DNA of 64,000 nucleotides from an uncultured Clostridia bacterium (GCA_947589415.1 CANQBP010000004.1:43020-107019); one strand, 5' to 3'; positions 23,381-32,919 are shown, counted from the stretch's first letter. Program-made: numbers and translations. Notes: generated by a model from the letters alone, not told the origin.

Positions 23381-23803
23381 AAATATCACCACCTTACTGA
23401 CTGTTTCTAATATAATTAAACAACTTATTTATCAAAATGTCAATAATTATTTGCATTTTATTTGTATATTTCTGTTAAAACTGATGAACTTTTTTATGCG
23501 ATTTTCAGTATTATCAATAAATATTGTAATTACGCAGCCGCAATTTTTTTATATTGCAGTAGTATTATTTACCATATGATATCTGTAATATAAAATAAAA
23601 AATATGATAATAATATTAACACGGGCGGCAAATATCCTCGATATTTGTAAACAATTCGGATAAGGTCGGGTATTATATATTACATTGATTTTGTACTTAC
23701 AGACGGTGCGGAATTGATTATATACTAATACCGCACCTCAAATTATTTACAGCTATTTTGTCGCCTGTTATACAATTATTGATATAACAAAGGAGAGAAA
23801 ATT
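23381..23803. other. Intergenic region ptsI / sasp
   Basis: About 420 bases, very AT-rich, no open frame with ribosome binding site. A 7-bp stem GGTGCGG (23705-23711) with CCGCACC (23731-23737) encloses TATATACTA, which resembles a forespore -10 box (CATACTA) without a clear -35. Confidence 0.5.
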
Positions 23804-23998
23804 ATGGCTAACAATTCTAACTCACTCAATGTACCTGAAGCAAAGCAGGCTATGGAGCAGTTCAAGATGGAATGTGCTAACGAAGTAGGCGTAAACCTCA
23901 AGCAGGGTTATAACGGCGACCTCACATCTCGTGAAGCAGGTTCGGTAGGCGGACAGATGGTTAAGAAAATGATTGAGGCATACGAGAGAAGTATGTAA
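23804..23998 (+). CDS. Small acid-soluble spore protein, alpha/beta type
   Basis: A 64-residue protein with the two SASP signatures: the protease (GPR) region MECANEVGVNLKQGYNGDLTSREAGSVGGQMVKKMI, split as E-C-A-N-E-V-G and R-E-A-G-S-V-G-G-x-M-V. Such proteins coat spore DNA, protect it from UV and heat, and are degraded on germination. RBS AAGGAGAG precedes ATG 23804, and a strong terminator follows, so it is monocistronic. High expression in the forespore is expected. Confidence 0.95.
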   Translation: MANNSNSLNVPEAKQAMEQFKMECANEVGVNLKQGYNGDLTSREAGSVGGQMVKKMIEAYERSM

Positions 23999-24458
23999 TC
24001 ATTTTTAAAATATAAATTCTGTACGAAAGCAGATAAATCAGTCAGCCCGTGGGTATCAGAACACGGGCTGATATTTTTTCCTAAAAATATTTCGGGTGTA
24101 TAGCCGAGGAAATATGCGTTTAATTTGGTGTATTGAGAAAACTTATTATGCAGCAGATATTATATATTTATGTCCTGACCGACTTCCTAACCGACTAACC
24201 GACAAAGGCATGGTAAATGTTGCTTTTGTACCAAAAATCTGTTATACTTGTGTACGGCGAATGTGTGCGGTGGTGAAAACCGTTCGGGAAAGCCGGTAAA
24301 TTTAAAATGCGGTTTACTTTCGGTACTGTTGTTTTGAGTTTATAAAGACCGTCAGGTTATGTTTTAACGTAAGCCGTAATGCCGATTTTGCGTATTTTAT
24401 AAATGCTGCGCCGATGAAACCGCTGTAAAAACAGAAGATAAAAGGGAGCAGGAGTATA
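23999..24458. other. Intergenic region behind the SASP gene
   Basis: After the terminator (24042-24080), about 380 bases carry no convincing gene. A 67-codon open frame at 24096-24299 has no ribosome binding site. Three short AACCGAC-type direct repeats occur near 24176-24203. Confidence 0.5.
24042..24080 (+). terminator. Terminator of the SASP gene
   Basis: TCAGCCCGTG (24042-24051) pairs perfectly with CACGGGCTGA (24062-24071), followed by TATTTTTT. Confidence 0.9.
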
Positions 24459-25064
24459 ATGTTTGATACAGGAAAAATGAAGTGGATAAGGAAACCTCAA
24501 TACTTTTCCGTTGGCGATGACCGTATTGAGATAATAACGTGTCCCCACACGGATTTATGGCAGCGTACATATTATCATTTCAGAAATGATAATGCGCCCG
24601 TTTTGCAAATGAATACAGATGAGAAATATTTTTCATTTACCGTAAAGACAGAATTTGAAAGTAAGCATCGTTTTGACCAATGCGGTGTTGTGATGTATCT
24701 TGATAGTGAGAATTGGCTGAAGGCAGCAATAGAGTACGAGAACGATGTTTATCAGCATCTCGGAAGTGTCGTTACAAACAACGGGTATTCTGATTGGGCG
24801 ACCTCACAAATAGATGCGTCTGTCAAATCCATGTGGTATCGTCTTAGCAGAAGAGAAAATGATTTTTGTATAGAGTGTTCCGAGGACGGGAAAAAATTCA
24901 GTCAGATGCGTATTTGTCATATGTGGAAAGCGGACGGGGAGGCGGCTTTCGGGATTTATGCCTGCAGTCCCGAAGAATCGTCTTTTAAGGCAGTATTTAC
25001 GGAAATGAGTCTGTCTGAATGTAAATGGTCTGCGCATGACGGTCAAAAACCCGATGAGGTTTAA
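24459..25064 (+). CDS. DUF1349 domain-containing protein
   Basis: A 201-residue protein of the DUF1349 (concanavalin-like beta-sandwich) family, recognisable from YFSFTVKTEFESKHRFDQCGVVMYLDSENWLKAAIE in the first half and SSFKAVFTEMSL near the end. No signal peptide, so it is probably cytoplasmic. The family is thought to bind carbohydrate-like ligands or regulate metabolism (a yeast/bacterial relative is named regulation of enolase protein 1), but function is unsettled. Start ATG 24459 has GGGAGCAGGAG upstream. The MATE exporter gene follows 58 nt later on the same strand. Confidence 0.82.
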   Translation: MFDTGKMKWIRKPQYFSVGDDRIEIITCPHTDLWQRTYYHFRNDNAPVLQMNTDEKYFSFTVKTEFESKHRFDQCGVVMYLDSENWLKAAIEYENDVYQHLGSVVTNNGYSDWATSQIDASVKSMWYRLSRRENDFCIECSEDGKKFSQMRICHMWKADGEAAFGIYACSPEESSFKAVFTEMSLSECKWSAHDGQKPDEV

Positions 25065-25122
25065 CAGATACAACGATTTGAACGGGAGTACATTTATTAA
25101 ACGAAAAGGAAGCAATTAAAAT

Positions 25123-26454
25123 ATGAAAATAAGTCTATCGGACAGTTTTACATATAAAAAATTGATAAAATTTACGATACCGTCTGTCATAATGATGATA
25201 TTTACTTCGATATACGGTGTTGTTGACGGAGTGTTTATTTCAAATTTCATAGGGCCTACGGAATTTACATCAGTTAATTTTATAATGCCGTTTCTCATGA
25301 TATTCGGTGCTGTCGGTTTTATGGCGGGTGCCGGAGGAAGCGCACTTGTTGCGAAAACACTTGGAGAGGGGAATGACGAAAAAGCGAGAAATATTTTTTC
25401 CATGATTATATATATCGTGATAGGTCTTGGAATAATATTTACCGTTTTCGGCACAATGTTTCTCGATGATGCGGCACTTGCGTTGGGTGCAGATGAGGAA
25501 ATGCTCCCGTTTTGCGTGGAGTACGGGAAAATAATCATGTTTGCATTGATACCGTTCATGCTGCAAAGTGTTTTCCAGAGTTTTCTTGTGACAGCCGAAC
25601 GTCCTATGCTTGGTTTAATTATTACTGTTGCCGCCGGTGTTACGAATATGATACTTGACGCTTTATTTGTTGCCGTATTCCGGTGGGGCATAAGCGGGGC
25701 GGCGTTTGCCACGGGAATAAGCCAGTATGTCGGAGGATTAACGCCTTTGATATTTTTTATTCTCCCAAACAAAACAAAATTAAGACTTGGCAGGGCTTCG
25801 GCTGATTTCAGAGCAATAATTAAAGCCTTTACAAACGGCTCTTCGGAATTTATGACAAATATTTCGTTATCCGCAGTTAATATGCTTTACAATAACAGAC
25901 TTATGGAAATTGCGGGACAAAAAGGAGTTGCCGCATACGGAGTAATTATGTATGTGGGTTTTGTATTTATATCGGTTTTTTTAGGATTTTCTATCGGAAG
26001 TGCGCCGATAACGGGATATCATTACGGTGCGGGAAACAAAACGGAACTCAAGAACATATACAGAAAAAGTCTGCGTATTATTGGCGCAGCATCACTTATA
26101 CTTACGGTAACGGCAGAACTGCTGTCATATCCGCTTTCGCTGATTTTTGTAGGTTATGATGCCGAGCTTTTCAAAATGACGCAAAAAGCCTTTATGATTT
26201 ACTCCGTTTCATATATGCTTGCAGGTTTCAATATATTTGCGTCATCTTTTTTTACTGCTCTAAACAACGGCCTGATTTCTGCGCTTATTTCTTTTTCGAG
26301 GACTTTGGTTTTTCAGGTCGTATGTGTATTAAGCCTGTCATTTTTGTTCGGTCTGGACGGAATATGGCTTGCTGTAATATTTGCGGAGGGTATTTCCCTC
26401 GTGATAACAATATGCTGTTTTTCGACAAACAGAAAAAAATACGGATATGCATAG
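25123..26454 (+). CDS. MATE family multidrug/metabolite exporter
   Basis: A 443-residue membrane protein with twelve hydrophobic segments in two MatE halves: IPSVIMMIFTSIYGVVDGVFISNFIGP at the start and SLSAVNMLYNNRLMEIAG opening the second half. Such proteins export cationic compounds using Na+ or H+ gradients; the substrate is unknown. ATG 25123 follows AAAAGGAAGC. A GC-rich hairpin follows at 26514-26535. Confidence 0.92.
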   Translation: MKISLSDSFTYKKLIKFTIPSVIMMIFTSIYGVVDGVFISNFIGPTEFTSVNFIMPFLMIFGAVGFMAGAGGSALVAKTLGEGNDEKARNIFSMIIYIVIGLGIIFTVFGTMFLDDAALALGADEEMLPFCVEYGKIIMFALIPFMLQSVFQSFLVTAERPMLGLIITVAAGVTNMILDALFVAVFRWGISGAAFATGISQYVGGLTPLIFFILPNKTKLRLGRASADFRAIIKAFTNGSSEFMTNISLSAVNMLYNNRLMEIAGQKGVAAYGVIMYVGFVFISVFLGFSIGSAPITGYHYGAGNKTELKNIYRKSLRIIGAASLILTVTAELLSYPLSLIFVGYDAELFKMTQKAFMIYSVSYMLAGFNIFASSFFTALNNGLISALISFSRTLVFQVVCVLSLSFLFGLDGIWLAVIFAEGISLVITICCFSTNRKKYGYA

Positions 26455-26513
26455 CCTGAAGGTCTGACGATATTTTGAAATTATTTATAAAAAATCATGC
26501 CCTATACTTAAAC

Positions 26514-26535
26514 CCCCCGCCGCTTCGGGCGGGGG
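26514..26535. terminator. GC-rich hairpin between convergent genes
   Basis: CCCCCGCC (26514-26521) pairs with GGCGGGGG (26528-26535) around a GCTTCG loop. There is no T run, so termination efficiency is uncertain. Confidence 0.45.
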
Positions 26536-26616
26536 AGAATATTGAAAGTTTTCGGCAAAATTTGATGTTTAACCTTTGATTGTCTGTTTTTTCCTCACTC
26601 ATCGACAAACATGAGA

Positions 26617-27060
26617 TTAAGAAAGGTTACATTTCAGCAAAAACAGAGTACTTATTACCGTATAGGCAATGAAGAATGACACAAGACCCAGTATTACGGC
26701 AGGAAATACGGCAACAGCCGCAAAACTTGTTGCAATTCCGATAAGACCTGTAAAAATAGAACCGAATATACCGAATAAGATACCGCCGAGGTAACAGCGG
26801 GTACATTTAGCGGCTGTACTGCCCTTTTCAGCAACAAATGAAAAAATCAGAAGCGTGAAAAGAAATACGAGTCCGACTATTAGTGCCGTCCATGCAATGA
26901 AGCCTACGGTTGTGATAAGTGAATTTATAAACAGAAGAACAGTGGCGGTGGTGAATAAAAGACCGCCTATGATACTTACAAGTATCATTATTCCGTTCAT
27001 GCAGGAGTTTTGCCTGCCGCCTGACATACCGCAGCCGCAGCCGTCATAATTACAAATCAT
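26617..27060 (-). CDS. Small membrane protein with Cys/Gly-rich N-terminus
   Basis: Not recognised as a named family. About 147 residues: a short N-terminal part, MICNYDGCGCGMSGGRQNSC, then four hydrophobic segments (near residues 20-45, 47-70, 83-105 and 110-140) with KCTRCYLGG between the second and third. The Cys-rich N-terminus could bind metal or be disulfide-linked. GGAG is 8 nt before ATG 27060; a GTG at 27069 overlaps the site. It is divergent from map. Confidence 0.72.
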   Translation of the reverse strand: MICNYDGCGCGMSGGRQNSCMNGIMILVSIIGGLLFTTATVLLFINSLITTVGFIAWTALIVGLVFLFTLLIFSFVAEKGSTAAKCTRCYLGGILFGIFGSIFTGLIGIATSFAAVAVFPAVILGLVSFFIAYTVISTLFLLKCNLS

Positions 27061-27150
27061 ATTATTCACTCCATATAAAATATTTCACGACTATATGTGA
27101 ATAATCGCAGGGTTAGAGGAAGATCTTACGTCAGTTGCTTTTAACTGCTT

Positions 27151-27211
27151 GGCAGTCATGCTGCATACTGCAATTATCCACAAACCTGTTCTCTTCCCAA
27201 CAATGACTGCC
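27151..27211. repeat. Spaced inverted repeat
   Basis: GGCAGTCAT (27151-27159) and ATGACTGCC (27203-27211) are perfect inverted copies 43 bp apart, in the divergent region between the membrane protein gene and map. May be a regulator site or a coincidence. Confidence 0.3.
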
Positions 27212-27282
27212 GTTTACTTCATTATATTCATACGGTACGAAACGGTTACAGCTTAAAAAGTTAGATATACTTTACTCAACTG

Positions 27283-27311
27283 TTTACTTTTTGAAAAAAC
27301 AGGTGTATAAT
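27283..27311 (+). promoter_or_regulatory. Sigma-A promoter of map
   Basis: TTTACT (27283-27288), 17-bp spacer, TATAAT (27306-27311). Confidence 0.65.
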
Positions 27312-27348
27312 TAAGAAAATGTATTTATAGTGAAAGAGGGATATTACA

Positions 27349-28224
27349 ATGGGAAGCAAAATAGGAAGAAATGATCCTTGCTGGTGCGGAAGCGGTATTA
27401 AATACAAAAAGTGCCACGAGGAATTTGACGAGAAAATAGCTTATATAAAAAGTCAGGGACACGAGGTGCCCGACCATAGCATTATAAAGACACCGGAACA
27501 AATTGAAAAAATAAAGGAGAGCGCAAAAATAAATATAGCTGTTCTCGATTATGTTGCGGAAAATATAAGAGCAGGTATGAGTACGGAGGAAATAGACAGA
27601 CTTGTTTCCGAAAAAACTGCCGAGCTTGGCGGGATACCGGCACCGCTGAATTATCAGGGTTATCCCAAGAGCGTATGTACATCTGTAAATGAAGTTGTTT
27701 GTCACGGTATTCCGTCAAGTGATGTAATACTAAAGGACGGGGATATCATAAATGTGGATTGCAGTACAATATATAACGGATATTTCTCTGATTCGTCAAG
27801 AATGTTCTGTATAGGTGATGTGAGCGCAGAAAAGAGAAAACTTGTCGATACCGTTAAGGAATGTGTGGAAATAGGTCTTAAAATGGTAAAACCGTGGGGC
27901 TTTTTGGGAGATATGGGTCAAGCCGTTAATGAACACGCAATAAAGAACGGATACAGCGTTGTGCGTGAAATAGGCGGACACGGTGTCGGACTTGAATTTC
28001 ATGAAGATCCGTGGGTGAGTTATGTTTCCAAAGCGGGAGAGGAAATGCTTATGGTTCCCGGTATGATATTCACGATAGAGCCTATGGTTAATATGGGAAC
28101 GGCAAAGGTATTTTGCGATAAAAAAGACAATTGGACGATTTATACCGCAGACAGGAAACCGTCGGCACAATGGGAGATAATGGTGCTTGTTACGGAGGAC
28201 GGCAATGAGGTTCTTGCATACTGA
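27349..28224 (+). CDS. map: Methionine aminopeptidase, type I, with SEC-C zinc motif
   Basis: A 291-residue enzyme removing the initiator Met. The first 25 residues form a SEC-C motif (GRNDPCWCGSGIKYKKC), absent from the short Bacillus MAPs; it binds zinc and may tether the enzyme to ribosomes, as proposed for related MAPs. The catalytic body has the pita-bread metal ligands: D in INVDCSTIYNGYFSD, H in GGHGVGLEFHEDP, E in FTIEPM and E in WEIMV. ATG 27349 follows AGAGGGAT. It may start a unit with the following gene (32-nt gap). Confidence 0.94.
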   Translation: MGSKIGRNDPCWCGSGIKYKKCHEEFDEKIAYIKSQGHEVPDHSIIKTPEQIEKIKESAKINIAVLDYVAENIRAGMSTEEIDRLVSEKTAELGGIPAPLNYQGYPKSVCTSVNEVVCHGIPSSDVILKDGDIINVDCSTIYNGYFSDSSRMFCIGDVSAEKRKLVDTVKECVEIGLKMVKPWGFLGDMGQAVNEHAIKNGYSVVREIGGHGVGLEFHEDPWVSYVSKAGEEMLMVPGMIFTIEPMVNMGTAKVFCDKKDNWTIYTADRKPSAQWEIMVLVTEDGNEVLAY

Positions 28225-28256
28225 TAATTTTTTATCATATCGGAGGATATGCAGAT

Positions 28257-29477
28257 ATGGATTTTGTATTATTAAATGGTGACGATGAAAACAAGGCGGC
28301 AGAAATGTCAGCATTGGCATCATCTATCGTAAAAGAGCATTTTGACCCCATAATAGGCAGTAAACAGAATGATTACATGATAGAAAAATTTCAGTCCGTG
28401 AAATCCGTAATGCGGCAGATATCCGAGGGATATAAATATTATTTTGTATGTCTTGAAAATAAAAAAATAGGTTTTCTTGCATATCGCATTGATGAGAAAA
28501 TTTTGTATCTCAGCAAGTTTTATCTCGAAAAACATTACAGAGGAAAGGGATATTCCCGAAATATGCTTGATTTTGTCAAGGATATTGCGATAGGCAGCGG
28601 AGCTGAAAGGATAAGACTTAATGTCAACAGAAATAATGATGCCGTATACGCATATGAAAGTTTGGGTTTTCGGAGGAGCGGAACACAAAAAAAGGACATA
28701 GGAAACGGATTTTTTATGGACGATTATATCTATGAATATGACATAACCGAAAAAATTGAACCGCTCGGAAACGGAATGAAAATAATAGTATCTGATGAAC
28801 ATAAGCTATGGACGGATACGGTACTTCTTGCAGACTTTTCCGCACCGAAAAAGAAAGATAATGCCTGCGACCTCGGAAGCGGGTGCGGGTCAATACCGCT
28901 GATATGGCTGCGAAACGGTTCGCCTGCTCATGTAACGGCGGTCGAGATACAGAAAGATGCCTGCTCAATGCTTGAAAGGAGCATAAAGCTGAACGGTCTT
29001 GCGGGAAAAATAGATGTTATAAACAGCGATTTGCGTGAACTTAGCGGAAAGGTTCAGGCAGGGTCATATGACCTTGTAGTATGTAATCCGCCGTATAAGG
29101 CTGACGGTGCGGGAATAAAGAGCAGCAGCACTTCAAAGCTGATAGCAAGACATGAAAGTATGTGTACCGTTGAAGATGTAGTTTCGGCTGCGTCCCTGCT
29201 GCTCAATTTTTCGGGCAGACTTTGTATGTGTCAGCGCCCCGAAAGATTAGCTGATGTTATATGTATGATGAGAAAATACGATGTTGAACCGAAAAGACTC
29301 CGTTTTGTACAGCAGCGGCCGTCAAAACCGCCGAAACTTTTTCTTATTGAGGGAAAGAGGGGAGGACGTCCCGGCGGGCTTACGGTTGAAACGGTATTGT
29401 TTATTGAAAACGAAAACGGCGGTTTTTCGCAGGAAATGATTGATATTTACGGAGCATATAAAGAGAATTATTTGTAA
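28257..29477 (+). CDS. Fusion of GNAT acetyltransferase and TrmN6-type tRNA1(Val) adenine-N6-methyltransferase
   Basis: A 406-residue protein. Residues 1 to about 165 form a GNAT domain with the acetyl-CoA loop YRGKGYSRNMLD and NVNRNNDAVYAYESLGFRRSG. From about 172 a class I methyltransferase follows: SAM motif CDLGSGCGSIPLIWL near 203, and NPPY near residue 277, the adenine-N6 methylase motif of TrmN6/YfiC. In Bacillus the same methylase (yabB) lies near rsmI, and rsmI is the next gene here, so the second half is probably the true yabB counterpart. The GNAT half may acetylate a protein or RNA base; its target is unknown. No stop or frame change separates the halves. Confidence 0.85.
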   Translation: MDFVLLNGDDENKAAEMSALASSIVKEHFDPIIGSKQNDYMIEKFQSVKSVMRQISEGYKYYFVCLENKKIGFLAYRIDEKILYLSKFYLEKHYRGKGYSRNMLDFVKDIAIGSGAERIRLNVNRNNDAVYAYESLGFRRSGTQKKDIGNGFFMDDYIYEYDITEKIEPLGNGMKIIVSDEHKLWTDTVLLADFSAPKKKDNACDLGSGCGSIPLIWLRNGSPAHVTAVEIQKDACSMLERSIKLNGLAGKIDVINSDLRELSGKVQAGSYDLVVCNPPYKADGAGIKSSSTSKLIARHESMCTVEDVVSAASLLLNFSGRLCMCQRPERLADVICMMRKYDVEPKRLRFVQQRPSKPPKLFLIEGKRGGRPGGLTVETVLFIENENGGFSQEMIDIYGAYKENYL

Positions 29478-29633
29478 TTGTGTGCAGGTATTTAAAAATT
29501 CGCTGATGATAAAACAGGATTTTTGCAAAAATTATAATTTACGGCGGTTTATCAATTCTCTTTTGATGTTTACGGTCTTATGCCCGTTTTATATTGATTG
29601 TGAATAGTATAGGTGATTAGGAGGAATATATAT

Positions 29634-30467
29634 ATGAGTGGAAAGCTCTATGTTGTCGGAACTCCGATAGGGAATTTGTCCGACCTTTCGCCCCGTGCCG
29701 TAGAAACGCTTAAATCCGTTGATTTTATTGCAGCGGAGGATACAAGGGTGACGATTAAGCTCTTGACAAACTTTGATATACATACGCCAATGGTAAGCTA
29801 TCATAAGTTCAATACAACAGAGCGCGGGGAGGAAATATGTCAGCGTATGCTTAACGGTGAAAACTGCGCTATTGTTACTGATGCGGGAATGCCGTGCATA
29901 TCCGATCCCGGCGAACTGTTGGTTGCAAAATGTGCGGAATACGGCATTACCGTATGTGTTGTGCCTGGGCCGACAGCACTTGCGAGTGCAGTAGCGGTAT
30001 CGGGTCTTTCCACGGGGAGATTTACGTTTGAGGGCTTTTTGAGTGTAAATAAGCCGGGCAGACTTGAACATCTCAATTCATTGCTTAGTGAACGACGGAC
30101 AATGATTTTCTATGAAGCACCCCACAAGCTGTCCGATACATTAAAGGATATGTATAAGATACTGGGTGACCGCAGGATCTCAATAGTGCGTGAGCTTACA
30201 AAGGTGCATGAGGAGGTCATACGCACCACTCTTTCGGAGGCGGCGGAAAAATATGCGGACGGAAGTGTCAAAGGAGAGATAGTCCTTGTAATCGAGGGTG
30301 CTAAAGATGAGGATAAAACAGCGGAAACGATAGAAGATGCAGTCGAGGTTGCCGTCAGTGCCGTAAAAAACGGAATGTCCGTGTCATCTGCGGCAAAGCA
30401 GGCTGCTGCTCTTACAGGATATAAAAAGAGCGAAATATATAAGGAATTGATTTCAAGAAATTGTTAG
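29634..30467 (+). CDS. rsmI: 16S rRNA (cytidine-1402-2'-O)-methyltransferase
   Basis: A 277-residue SAM-dependent tetrapyrrole-methylase-fold enzyme starting GKLYVVGTPIGNLSDLSPRAVETL after the initiator, with the conserved EDTRVTIKLL and TDAGMPCISDPG segments. It methylates C1402 of 16S rRNA with RsmH. ATG 29634 has AGGAGG at 29619-29624; an in-frame upstream start at 29613 lacks a site. Neighbour order trmN6-like, rsmI matches Firmicutes. Confidence 0.94.
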   Translation: MSGKLYVVGTPIGNLSDLSPRAVETLKSVDFIAAEDTRVTIKLLTNFDIHTPMVSYHKFNTTERGEEICQRMLNGENCAIVTDAGMPCISDPGELLVAKCAEYGITVCVVPGPTALASAVAVSGLSTGRFTFEGFLSVNKPGRLEHLNSLLSERRTMIFYEAPHKLSDTLKDMYKILGDRRISIVRELTKVHEEVIRTTLSEAAEKYADGSVKGEIVLVIEGAKDEDKTAETIEDAVEVAVSAVKNGMSVSSAAKQAAALTGYKKSEIYKELISRNC

Positions 30468-30498
30468 TTGATACCCTATAAAACAGGAGGAAATAATT

Positions 30499-31092
30499 AT
30501 GGATATAATACTTGCTTCAGTATCACCGAGGAGAAAAAAGCTGCTTTCTATGCTATACAGCGATTTCCGTGTCATACCGTCGGATATACGTGAGCTTGTT
30601 CCGAGAGATCTTGAGGTGGAGAAATGCCCCGAATATCTTGCGTGTGCAAAGGCGGAAACAACAGCGCAGGGGAGGAAAAAATCACTTGTGATAGGTTGTG
30701 ATACGGCGGTTATATGCGACGGAAAAATGCTTAACAAGCCAAGGGATACAAATGACGCCAGAATTATGATGAATATGCTTTCGGGAACGGTACATAAAGT
30801 TATAACAGGCTGTTGTCTTTGCTATATGGGCTTGAGTTATTCGTTTTCGGAATCGACCGAAGTTGAATTTTATGAGCTTACAGAGCAGGAGATAGAGGAA
30901 TATATCGTGACCTCGGAACCGTATGATAAGGCAGGCGGATATGGCATACAGGGAAGAGGAGGAGTTTTCGTTAAGAAGATTAACGGAGATTACTATAATG
31001 TTGTCGGTTTGCCTATTGCAAGGCTCAAGAGAGAAATAGACGGATTTCTTTCAAGCAGCGAAGTGACCGGTCTTGCAAAACCCGAAAAATGA
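30499..31092 (+). CDS. maf: Maf family nucleotide pyrophosphatase
   Basis: A 197-residue protein with the Maf signature SPRRKKLL near residue 9 and the GCDTAV and KPRD motifs; relatives hydrolyse dTTP/UTP and modified nucleotides and are linked to cell division arrest. The second half has YDKAGGYGIQGRGG, typical of the family. RBS AGGAGGAA precedes ATG 30499. It lies 31 nt behind rsmI and probably shares its transcript. Confidence 0.93.
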   Translation: MDIILASVSPRRKKLLSMLYSDFRVIPSDIRELVPRDLEVEKCPEYLACAKAETTAQGRKKSLVIGCDTAVICDGKMLNKPRDTNDARIMMNMLSGTVHKVITGCCLCYMGLSYSFSESTEVEFYELTEQEIEEYIVTSEPYDKAGGYGIQGRGGVFVKKINGDYYNVVGLPIARLKREIDGFLSSSEVTGLAKPEK

Positions 31093-31107
31093 TTTTGGAT
31101 AAATGTT

Positions 31108-31644
31108 ATGAAATGGTTAAAGCATCTTAAAACTATAAATCATCATAAGTGGCTGGTTATGAAACTATGCTTTAGTGTCGGACTGTACAGACAGGGAATA
31201 ATGCACGATCTGTCAAAGTATTCTCCTGCGGAATTTTTTGTCGGGGCAAAGTATTATCAGGGTACAAGAAGCCCTAATACTGCAGAGCATGAAGATAAAG
31301 GTCTTAGTACGGCATGGCTGCACCACAAAGGCAGAAATAAGCATCATCTTGAGTATTGGATAGATTACAGTCTTAACGAGGATCATAATATGGAGGGTAT
31401 GAAAATGCCCGTGAAATATGTTGTTGAGATGTTTTGCGACAGAGTTGCCGCATCGAAGAATTACAGAGGAAACAGCTATACCGATTCCGATGCATATGAT
31501 TATTATATGAGATCAAGATCCCATTATATTATCCACCCGGAAACCGATGCACTTCTTCATAAGCTGTTGCTGATGCTTAAAAACGAGGGTGAGGAAAAGA
31601 CACTCGAATACATTCGCAAAGAAGTTTTGAACGGCAAAAAATAA
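31108..31644 (+). CDS. DUF5662 family protein
   Basis: A 178-residue protein of the DUF5662 family with the conserved H-D-L-S-K-Y-S-P-A-E-F segment near residue 34 and HHKGRNKHHLEYW near 74. The His and Asp pattern resembles a metal-binding, HD-like helical fold, but activity is unknown. It starts 15 nt behind maf; its stop codon lies in the stem of the bidirectional terminator at 31643. Confidence 0.78.
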   Translation: MKWLKHLKTINHHKWLVMKLCFSVGLYRQGIMHDLSKYSPAEFFVGAKYYQGTRSPNTAEHEDKGLSTAWLHHKGRNKHHLEYWIDYSLNEDHNMEGMKMPVKYVVEMFCDRVAASKNYRGNSYTDSDAYDYYMRSRSHYIIHPETDALLHKLLLMLKNEGEEKTLEYIRKEVLNGKK

Positions 31645-31690
31645 AGAACGAGCCGTGTCGCTGAATGGTGACACGGCCCGTTCTTTTTAA
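31643..31690. terminator. Bidirectional terminator
   Basis: AAAGAACG-A-GCCGTGTC (31643-31659) pairs with GACACGGC-C-CGTTCTTT (31670-31686), then TTT on the plus strand; the A-rich start of the stem gives T residues in the minus direction. It serves DUF5662 and the convergent small gene. Confidence 0.85.
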
Positions 31691-31884
31691 AATGCATCGT
31701 CATCGGTATCATAACCGAGATAATCCATATAATAATTATACTCGTCGATTTTTTCATTATCCGTCATGCCGTTTGATGAAAAATTCAGATATTCGCCGCT
31801 TGTATCAAATTCGTCCTCACGATCGGCAAAATCACTGTTATGCGGGAACAACAGACCCGTTTCGTGTTTCTTATGATTTTTCAT
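31687..31884 (-). CDS. Small acidic protein, 65 residues
   Basis: Not recognised. Basic, His/Lys-rich first ten residues (MKNHKKHETG) followed by a strongly acidic, Tyr-rich chain ending YYMDYLGYDTDDDAF; no membrane segment and no Cys. GGGAG lies 9 nt before ATG 31884, and the frame is bounded by a terminator. It is downstream of metA by 60 nt on the same strand. Low complexity suggests a disordered protein; expression is not certain. Confidence 0.5.
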   Translation of the reverse strand: MKNHKKHETGLLFPHNSDFADREDEFDTSGEYLNFSSNGMTDNEKIDEYNYYMDYLGYDTDDDAF

Positions 31885-31945
31885 ATTATCAACTCCCTGT
31901 TGATAATATTCCCCTATACACGAAAAATATTAAAAAATAATCTGA

Positions 31946-32878
31946 TTATTTCTCAAAGCCTTTGATATCCTCAAGTCTGTACGGTGTCTGTTGGTACACA
32001 TAATAGTTGAGCCAGTTTGAATACAAAATGGTCGCATAGCTTCGCCAACTGAGTGTCGGAAGTGAACGGGGATCGTTTCCGGGAAAATAATTATAGGGAA
32101 GTTCGGGATTTATACCCTTGTTTTTGTCACGGAAATATTCATTCGCAAGTGTATTTCTGTCATATTCGGCATGACCCGATATAAAGAACTGTCTGCCGTT
32201 TTTATTCGCAACAATGGCAACACCCGCAATATTTGACGAGGCAAGTATTTCAAGCTCCTCATGTTTACGTATTTCGGAGCGATGTGTACCTGTATAACGG
32301 GAATGCGGGATAAGTATTTTATCATCAAAGCCCCTCATAAGCGGGTGGAAACTGTTCATAATTCTATGCACATATATGCCCGACAGCTTTTCTCCGAGTT
32401 TATATTTTGGTATTCCGTAATGGTAGTAAAGACCGGCTTGTGCGCCCCAGCAAATATGAAAAGTACTGTACACGTTATGTTTTGACCATTCCATTATGCT
32501 GCAAAGCTCGTTCCAATAATCGACATCTTCAAATTCCATCAGCTCCACGGGTGCGCCCGTTATTATCATGCCGTCATAGTAGTTGTCCTTTATTTCGTCA
32601 AAGGTTTTATAAAATGTTGTAAGATGATCGATCGGGGCATTTTTGGAAACATGAGTGGCGGTTCGCAAAAGCTCTATGTCAACCTGTAAAGGAGTATTTC
32701 CGAGGAGTCGGAGAAGCTGCGTTTCCGTTTCTATTTTCGTAGGCATAAGGTTAAGTATTATGATTTTGAGGGGACGTATATTTTGAGTCATGGCACGTTC
32801 GTGAGTCATGACAAATATATTTTCCGCTTCAAGCAGTTTGTAAGCGGGCAGGTTACTGTTTTGTATCTTAATCGGCAT
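31946..32878 (-). CDS. metA: Homoserine O-acetyltransferase (MetA family)
   Basis: A 310-residue MetA. The catalytic Cys is in [11 protein letters not shown] near residue 142, the His in SGHAEYD near 235. The acyl-group determining position in [11 protein letters not shown] is Glu, as in acetyl-CoA-using MetA proteins of Bacillus, not Gly as in E. coli succinyltransferase; so acetyl-homoserine for methionine synthesis is expected. Length is normal. No S-box, T-box or other riboswitch was found upstream; a plain sigma-A promoter lies at 32920-32948. Confidence 0.92.
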   Translation of the reverse strand: MPIKIQNSNLPAYKLLEAENIFVMTHERAMTQNIRPLKIIILNLMPTKIETETQLLRLLGNTPLQVDIELLRTATHVSKNAPIDHLTTFYKTFDEIKDNYYDGMIITGAPVELMEFEDVDYWNELCSIMEWSKHNVYSTFHICWGAQAGLYYHYGIPKYKLGEKLSGIYVHRIMNSFHPLMRGFDDKILIPHSRYTGTHRSEIRKHEELEILASSNIAGVAIVANKNGRQFFISGHAEYDRNTLANEYFRDKNKGINPELPYNYFPGNDPRSLPTLSWRSYATILYSNWLNYYVYQQTPYRLEDIKGFEK

Positions 32879-32919
32879 ATTATTACACTTCTTTCGTTAC
32901 TCATGGATTGCAATATCTA

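Noticed and set aside
24096..24299. 67-codon frame behind the SASP gene
   Set aside because: No ribosome binding site, no recognisable protein features.
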